The position numbers and the translations under genes were made by a program. Below are positions 59,736 through 64,000 of a DNA stretch of 64,000 nt, one piece after another. The notes beneath the pieces were generated by a model that saw only the letters and a program-made list of their open reading frames with translations, was not told the origin of the DNA and ran no database searches. The stretch's first letter is position 1. Each line of letters opens with the position of its first letter. The stretch comes from Rhizobium sp. (GTDB lineage Bacteria; Pseudomonadota; Alphaproteobacteria; Rhizobiales; Rhizobiaceae): contig JAPZUE010000004.1 in assembly GCA_027533385.1 (NCBI GenBank), forward strand, positions 1 to 64,000, in the 5' to 3' direction.

Positions 59736-60004
59736 GCCGTAAGCCTGATCCGCAGATCGGCGAGGAAGGCGAGAAGCGACACCGCGAGCAACAGCGCCAG
59801 CCAGACAAGATCGGCCCCGCGCATGGCAAGGCCGAAGGCTGCGAGCAGGGCGCTGCCGGAGATCGCGTTCGGCGTAAGAAGCGCCAGGGTTTGTCGCGGC
59901 TGCGGTGATGTCCGTGTCGCGACGAGGGTGACCAGCCACAGAACGAGGATTGCCACCCCGCTGATCCAGCCTGAGCTGAAGAGATGGTCCAGCCATTCGG
60001 TCAT
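59702..60004 (-). CDS. Small membrane protein coupled to bchP, unknown function
   Basis: This 100-residue product has three hydrophobic helices (WISGVAILVLWLVTLVAT; AISGSALLAAFGLAMRGADL; LVWLALLLAVSLLAFLADL). The C-terminus is basic. I do not recognise the family. Its ATG overlaps the bchP stop (ATGA), which argues it is translated with bchP, and its 3' end overlaps tspO in antisense by 34 bases. A membrane accessory in late bacteriochlorophyll synthesis is possible. Confidence 0.6.
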   Translation of the reverse strand: MTEWLDHLFSSGWISGVAILVLWLVTLVATRTSPQPRQTLALLTPNAISGSALLAAFGLAMRGADLVWLALLLAVSLLAFLADLRIRLTAQASGLRRRTE

Positions 60005-61206
60005 CTTTGCCCCGCAGGGAGGCCGAACAGCTGAGCGAGATCCTTGAGGAAGACCCGCAGATGGGCCAGCGGATCACGTCGCACCAGCCTCTTGTTGAGA
60101 TAGGATTCCCAGGTGAGGCGCTGCACATCCGGATCAGCGCACATCGCGACGAACTTCTCGCGGAGGCGGTCGTTCCGATACCAGATCTTCTGCATGATGC
60201 CGAGGATCAGGAAAACGCGACCGTGGGCGCGCATGAAGGTGCGGCGGGCTTCGGCAAGCGCCTTGCCGTTTCCGGCAAGAAGTGAAAGGTGCACGGCGTC
60301 CGCTGATAGCCGACCGCAGAGCATTGCGTAGTAGATGCCTTCGCCGGAAGAGGGGGCTACGGTGCCGGCGGCATCGCCGGCCAGCAGCACGTTGCGGCCA
60401 TTGTCCCATCGTTTCATCGGTTTCAGCGGCAGGGGCGCGCCTTCGCGACGAATGACGCGACAGTCACCGAGGCCCGCCGCCAGCTTCAGGGCTCGCGTCG
60501 CCTCACGGATGTTATGGCCCTTGACGGCCGTGCCTGTGCCGATGCTCGTCTGCCCTCCGTGGGGAAAGACCCAGCCGTAGAAGTCGGGAGAAATCCGGCC
60601 GTCATAGATGACATCACAGCGGTCCGCCTTGAAGACCGCTTCGTCGGCCCCGGATGGGCTCTCGACGATCTCGTGATAGGCAAAGACATAGGGCGGTTTG
60701 CGGGAGGCCGGGAACATCAGTCGCCTGACGGCGGAATTTGCGCCATCTGCACCGATGACACGTCGGGTGCGCACGCGGATCGAGTCGGGATCGGCGTCCT
60801 TTGCCGTGGCAGTCATCGTCAGCTCCAGCAGGCCATTGTCTGCCTCGGTGAGTTCGTCGAGCTTGCCGGACAGTCTGTCGGCCCCGGCTTCTGCGGCTCT
60901 CTGGCGGAGATAGGGGTCGAATGTGGCGCGATCGACCATGCCGACATAGCCGATGTCACCAATGGTCATGTCGACCGTCTTGCCGGACGGCGCGATGATC
61001 CGCGCGGCATTGGCGCGTGAGACCAGCTGCGCTTCGGGGATGGCGAAGTCAGCCAGCGCTCTTGAGGGAATTGCGCCGCCGCATGGCTTGATCCGATTGT
61101 CGGGGTCTACCAGAAGAACGCTGTGACCGGCCTGCGCCAGGCGTTCGGCAGCCATGGCTCCACAGGGGCCTCCGCCGACCACAACCACGTCATAGATCTT
61201 GGACAT
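60001..61206 (-). CDS. bchP: Geranylgeranyl reductase BchP
   Basis: This 401-residue flavoprotein has VVVVGGGPCGAMAAERLAQAG, the family signature KPCGGAIPSRAL, and FAYHEIVESP. VFPHGGQTSIGTG and LLAGDAAGTVAPSSGEGIYYAM follow. It reduces the geranylgeranyl tail of bacteriochlorophyll a to phytyl in three steps. ATG 61206 has GGGGAG upstream; the longer reading adds 33 residues without family resemblance. It is the third gene after bchG and the PucC-family gene on the same strand. Confidence 0.93.
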   Translation of the reverse strand: MSKIYDVVVVGGGPCGAMAAERLAQAGHSVLLVDPDNRIKPCGGAIPSRALADFAIPEAQLVSRANAARIIAPSGKTVDMTIGDIGYVGMVDRATFDPYLRQRAAEAGADRLSGKLDELTEADNGLLELTMTATAKDADPDSIRVRTRRVIGADGANSAVRRLMFPASRKPPYVFAYHEIVESPSGADEAVFKADRCDVIYDGRISPDFYGWVFPHGGQTSIGTGTAVKGHNIREATRALKLAAGLGDCRVIRREGAPLPLKPMKRWDNGRNVLLAGDAAGTVAPSSGEGIYYAMLCGRLSADAVHLSLLAGNGKALAEARRTFMRAHGRVFLILGIMQKIWYRNDRLREKFVAMCADPDVQRLTWESYLNKRLVRRDPLAHLRVFLKDLAQLFGLPAGQR

Positions 61207-61240
61207 GCAAGTCTCCCCGCCGGATCTCCGGCTTCCGTCT

Positions 61241-62608
61241 TCATTCTCCAGGCATGATTGCAGCACCGGGCATGCGGGCGGACGGTCCTGCCACCTGTCG
61301 ACCAATGCGTGTGGCGACGAGCGCGGAGATCAGGAACAGGCTGGCCTCGATCGCAAAGACCCCGGCGAAGGCAAGCGCGTCGCTGGTCGTCAGCCAGCGC
61401 CCGAGATCAAGCGCCACCGTGCCGAGCACGCCGCCGAGGCCAAAGGCGATCGCCTGTGCAGCACCCCAGACACCCATTCGCATGCCGTAGTTGGATTTTC
61501 GCCCCTGGCCCGCGAGGATCATCATGGTGCCGACGGCGGCCACTGCGAAGGTGCCATTCGCCGCGCCGAGCAGGAAGATGTTGATCTCCAGGGGCCAGAT
61601 CGGTGCGGCCTGAGTCGAGAGTGCCAGCGCGGTCAAGGCAAGTGCTGAGCCTAGGCAGCCCCAGATGATGAAATGCCGGGGCAGATCCGGGAAGCGCTTG
61701 CCGAAGATCGCACCAGAGAGCCCGACCAGGATCATGCCAAGGAGCACGCCCCCGTGCTGCGTGCCGGAGAGGCCGGTGGTTTCTCCCGGCGTCATGCCGA
61801 AAAGAAGGCCGGCATAGGGCTCAAGGATCAGGTCCTGGGTCGCAAAGGCCAGCATGGAGAGAAAGATGAAGAGGGTGAAGAGCCGCGACTCCTGGTCGTC
61901 GAGCACATCCTGCAGGCTTTCCCGGAAACTCGAGACGGCAGTGCGCTCTTCCGCGGCTCCGATGGTTGGCCTCGCTTCCATCCCTAACACGCCGACGATG
62001 CCAATCAGGAAGGCGATGACGCCTGTGGCAGCGGTTACGGCAACGAGTCGCTCATGGGAGTAGGGATCGAGTTGCGTGCCAACGACAATCGATGTCACGA
62101 TGATGCCCGTGATCATCAGCATCCAGGTGATTGTCGCTGCGGCGCCTCGTCTTCCGACGGCCGTCTTCATGGCGATCAGTGCGAGCAGCGATGTGCCAGA
62201 GGCGCCGATGCCGATGCCGATCAGGATATAGGCGAGGATGGCCATCATCAGGCCCGCCAGGAACGACTGCTCGAACAGCAGCGTCGTTGCCGCCGCTCCC
62301 GTTCCGGCGATCGCAAGAAGCGCAAGGCCACCCAGGATCCATCGGGTTCGAGACCGCCCCGTATCGGACTTATGGCCCCAAAGGGGGCGTGTGATCTGGA
62401 CCCCGTAATGCAAGCCGACCAGAAGGCCGGGGATCACGGCGGCCAGTCCAAGTTCGACGATCATCACCCGGTTCAAGGTCGATGTCGTCAAGACAACGAT
62501 TGCGCCGAGTGCGGCCTGAACCAGTCCAAGCCTGACGATCGCGAGCCAACCGAGGCCTTCCTCTGCAGGTTTCCCGGATCCCGATGTCATCGGTGACTCG
62601 CGCATCAT
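61241..62608 (-). CDS. PucC/LhaA-family major facilitator in the bchG-bchP operon (Bch2)
   Basis: This 455-residue protein has twelve predicted helices and the BCD (bacteriochlorophyll delivery) family features RVMIVELGLAAVIPGLLVGLHYGVQ, RPLWGHKSDTGRSRTRWIL and AAVGTMMILAGQGRKSNYGMRMG. The gene between bchG and bchP in Rhodobacter (orf428/bch2) is of this family and is thought to help pigment delivery or assembly of light-harvesting complexes. ATG 62608 lies 7 bases after the bchG stop; a second ATG follows directly. Confidence 0.88.
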   Translation of the reverse strand: MMRESPMTSGSGKPAEEGLGWLAIVRLGLVQAALGAIVVLTTSTLNRVMIVELGLAAVIPGLLVGLHYGVQITRPLWGHKSDTGRSRTRWILGGLALLAIAGTGAAATTLLFEQSFLAGLMMAILAYILIGIGIGASGTSLLALIAMKTAVGRRGAAATITWMLMITGIIVTSIVVGTQLDPYSHERLVAVTAATGVIAFLIGIVGVLGMEARPTIGAAEERTAVSSFRESLQDVLDDQESRLFTLFIFLSMLAFATQDLILEPYAGLLFGMTPGETTGLSGTQHGGVLLGMILVGLSGAIFGKRFPDLPRHFIIWGCLGSALALTALALSTQAAPIWPLEINIFLLGAANGTFAVAAVGTMMILAGQGRKSNYGMRMGVWGAAQAIAFGLGGVLGTVALDLGRWLTTSDALAFAGVFAIEASLFLISALVATRIGRQVAGPSARMPGAAIMPGE

Positions 62609-62615
62609 GGCGTTT

Positions 62616-63539
62616 CTATCCCAGGGCTGTTGTGGAAGGTGGAAGCGCGCCGAGGGCGACGGCGGCAGCCATCATGCCGGTGACATAAAGACCGACGCCG
62701 ACAGCCGAATACCAGACGGCCTTGCCTTCCGGATCGCGCAGGAAGCGGATCATGCAGAGAAGCTGCAGCGCCAGAACCATGCCCACCAGAATGGCACCGG
62801 TCGTCAGGCCCGCTTGCGCAAGCAAAAGAATGACGCCTGCCTGTGGAACGGCCATGACGACGCAGGCGATTCGTGCCGCGTTCAGGGCGCCGTGCAGCAC
62901 GGGCAGAGTATCGACACCCATCTGGCGGTCGCCCTTGATCGACTTGAAATCGTTCAGCGTCAGAATGCCGTGGGCACCGATGCCGTATAACAGGGCGATC
63001 AGCAGTGTGCGCGTCGATGGCGCATGCCCGAGGGCCGCGGTTGCGGCTGTAATCCAGGGAAGTGTCTCGTAACTCAGGCCGACTACGCCGTTGCCGATCC
63101 AGCCATTCTGCTTGAAGCGGAAGGGCGGTGCGCTGTAGCCCCAGGCGAGTGCCAGACCGACCAGAGCGGCAGCAAAGACCAGCGGACCGAGCAGGGCCGC
63201 AACCCCCATGGAAAGGATCGACATGGCAATCGCGATCCCCAGTCCCCATTGTCCCGGCATCCGGCCGGAGGGGATCACGCGGTGCGGCTCGTTGATGGCA
63301 TCGACATGGCGATCGAACCAGTCGTTGACTGCCTGGCTGGTGCCGCACAAGAGCGGTCCGGCAAGCAGGACGCCGAGAGCGACCGCGAACCAGCGGTCGG
63401 TTATGCCGGCGCCCGAGGCTATGGCGCCACAGGCGAAGGCCCACATCGGCGGAAACCATGTAATCGGCTTCAATAACTGCACCACCGCCGCAGGCGACGG
63501 GTGGGAGGCTGCCGGAACATGAGAAGGGATCTGAGCCAT
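62616..63539 (-). CDS. bchG: Bacteriochlorophyll synthase BchG
   Basis: This 307-residue UbiA-type prenyltransferase has a first Asp-rich motif (SQAVNDWFDRHVDAINEPHR) and a second acidic motif (LNDFKSIKGDRQMGVDTLP), with eight or nine helices. It attaches geranylgeranyl or phytyl diphosphate to bacteriochlorophyllide. KPITWFPPMWAFACG near the N-terminus is typical. There is no clear ribosome site before the ATG. First gene of the bchG-bch2-bchP-small ORF unit, with a PpsR-type site overlapping its -35 element. Confidence 0.94.
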   Translation of the reverse strand: MAQIPSHVPAASHPSPAAVVQLLKPITWFPPMWAFACGAIASGAGITDRWFAVALGVLLAGPLLCGTSQAVNDWFDRHVDAINEPHRVIPSGRMPGQWGLGIAIAMSILSMGVAALLGPLVFAAALVGLALAWGYSAPPFRFKQNGWIGNGVVGLSYETLPWITAATAALGHAPSTRTLLIALLYGIGAHGILTLNDFKSIKGDRQMGVDTLPVLHGALNAARIACVVMAVPQAGVILLLAQAGLTTGAILVGMVLALQLLCMIRFLRDPEGKAVWYSAVGVGLYVTGMMAAAVALGALPPSTTALG

Positions 63540-63545
63540 GGGCTG

Positions 63546-63586
63546 AGGCTAGCCCCGGCCCTGAGATGTGTCAACTCAAATTGACA
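63546..63586 (-). promoter_or_regulatory. PpsR/CrtJ-type site overlapping the bchG promoter
   Basis: TGTCAACTCAAATTGACA at 63569-63586 is an exact TGT-N12-ACA with perfect 6-bp arms. On the bchG strand its distal arm is a consensus -35, TTGACA (63574 to 63569). TAGCCT at 63551-63546 follows after 17 bases. Repressor binding would therefore cover the promoter directly. Confidence 0.75.
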
Positions 63587-63600
63587 GTTTCGTTTGTTGT

Positions 63601-64000
63601 CTAGCCTTGACGGCCGGGTCCCGGCCGATAGTCTTCGAGCCCGTGTCGGCGGAGCTTGATATAGAGACTTTGCCGCGAGAGGCCGAGGATTTCGGCGGCA
63701 TAGGCGCGGTTGTTTGATGTCTGGTCGAGGGCCGCTTCGATGCAGATCTTTTCGATGACGTCGAGCGATTCCCGGATCAGGTCCTTGAGCGGCACCTTGC
63801 CGACGAGCGCCGAAAAACCCTCGGCCTGGTCTGGCACGCCCGGCGCGGGGATCGTCAGTCGCTCGCTGCCCGCGGGCTGAGGGATCACGATGAGCTGAAT
63901 GGTGTTGCTGGCCGGGTTGAGCCTTGCGGAAATGCTGACGCCATTCTCGCCCGAGAGATTGTCGGTCAGGGTTGACGTAAAGCCGCGAATGGATGGCTCG
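63601..64000 (-). CDS. ppsR: Photosynthesis repressor PpsR/CrtJ, C-terminal part (gene continues past the right edge)
   Basis: The frame is open from the TAG at 63601 to the window end, giving 132 residues without its start. The C-terminus is a Fis-type helix-turn-helix, EILGLSRQSLYIKLRRHGL, as in PpsR/CrtJ. The part upstream (GVSISARLNPASNTIQLIVI) should be the end of the last PAS domain and linker. PpsR represses bch, crt and puc genes under oxygen. A GTG at 63888 within the frame is not a real start. Recognition sites of its type lie before bchG and dxs. Confidence 0.88.
   Translation of the reverse strand, partial: EPSIRGFTSTLTDNLSGENGVSISARLNPASNTIQLIVIPQPAGSERLTIPAPGVPDQAEGFSALVGKVPLKDLIRESLDVIEKICIEAALDQTSNNRAYAAEILGLSRQSLYIKLRRHGLEDYRPGPGRQG

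Noticed and set aside
59169-60128. 319-residue minus-strand reading across tspO
   Set aside because: It covers the convincing tspO gene in antisense and shows no family motif.

Overview
The window looks like a chromosome or chromid segment of a Rhizobiaceae-type alphaproteobacterium that is probably an aerobic anoxygenic phototroph. The grounds are high-GC coding with dense overlapping operons, a rhizobial cellulose locus with BcsN and a TPR partner, many solute-binding-protein transporters, and the edge of a bacteriochlorophyll gene cluster at the right end. No rRNA, tRNA or CRISPR array was seen.

Layout. Position 1-123 is the 3' end of an IS110-type transposase. Positions 504-6946 form a tartrate-type catabolic locus: a GntR repressor candidate divergent from a tripartite tricarboxylate transporter (tctC, tctB, tctA), a tartrate/D-malate dehydrogenase and a glycerate 2-kinase. 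Positions 7132-11917 hold a LacI regulator and a convergent sugar operon (class I aldolase, Gfo/Idh dehydrogenase, lyxose-isomerase-like cupin, PfkB kinase) with a 20-bp LacI-type operator before the aldolase. Positions 12511-19883 are a cellulose operon (bcsA, bcsB, TPR protein, bcsN) without an endoglucanase gene. Positions 19912-34667 form a hydroxyquinol-type aromatic catabolism island: TfdB-like monooxygenase, two intradiol dioxygenases, maleylacetate reductase, a complete Liv-type ABC importer with two paralogous Tat-exported binding proteins, an MhqO/MhqD-like pair and two paralogous LysR regulators.

Positions 34716-43604 are the most unusual part: a nine-gene locus joining a MerA/Lpd-like oxidoreductase, a YnjF-like CDP-alcohol phosphatidyltransferase, an ECF sigma factor, a TVP38/VTT membrane protein, a small zinc-finger anti-sigma candidate, a YnjBCD-type ABC importer and a SelD-N-terminal-like FAD protein. 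It resembles the uncharacterised Escherichia coli ydj/ynj neighbourhood, with added sigma-factor control. Positions 43721-46549 are vanA-vanR-vanB (vanillate O-demethylation). Positions 46716-55543 form a sulfonate locus: SsuD-like monooxygenase, aldo/keto reductase and flavin reductase in the gene set of the sulfoquinovose monooxygenase (sulfo-SMO) pathway, with a TRAP importer, a YeiH-type exporter, a GntR regulator and a Gfo/Idh protein that could be an NAD-dependent sulfoquinovosidase.

Positions 55601-64000 are photosynthesis-linked: ppaA/aerR, dxs, a cytochrome c2-like gene, tspO, a small membrane ORF, bchP, a PucC-family carrier, bchG and the 3' part of ppsR. Exact TGT-N12-ACA (PpsR/CrtJ-type) sites lie before bchG and before dxs, suggesting that isoprenoid supply and tail attachment are controlled together by the regulator encoded beside them. 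Functions come from reading motifs and gene context; no database search was run.
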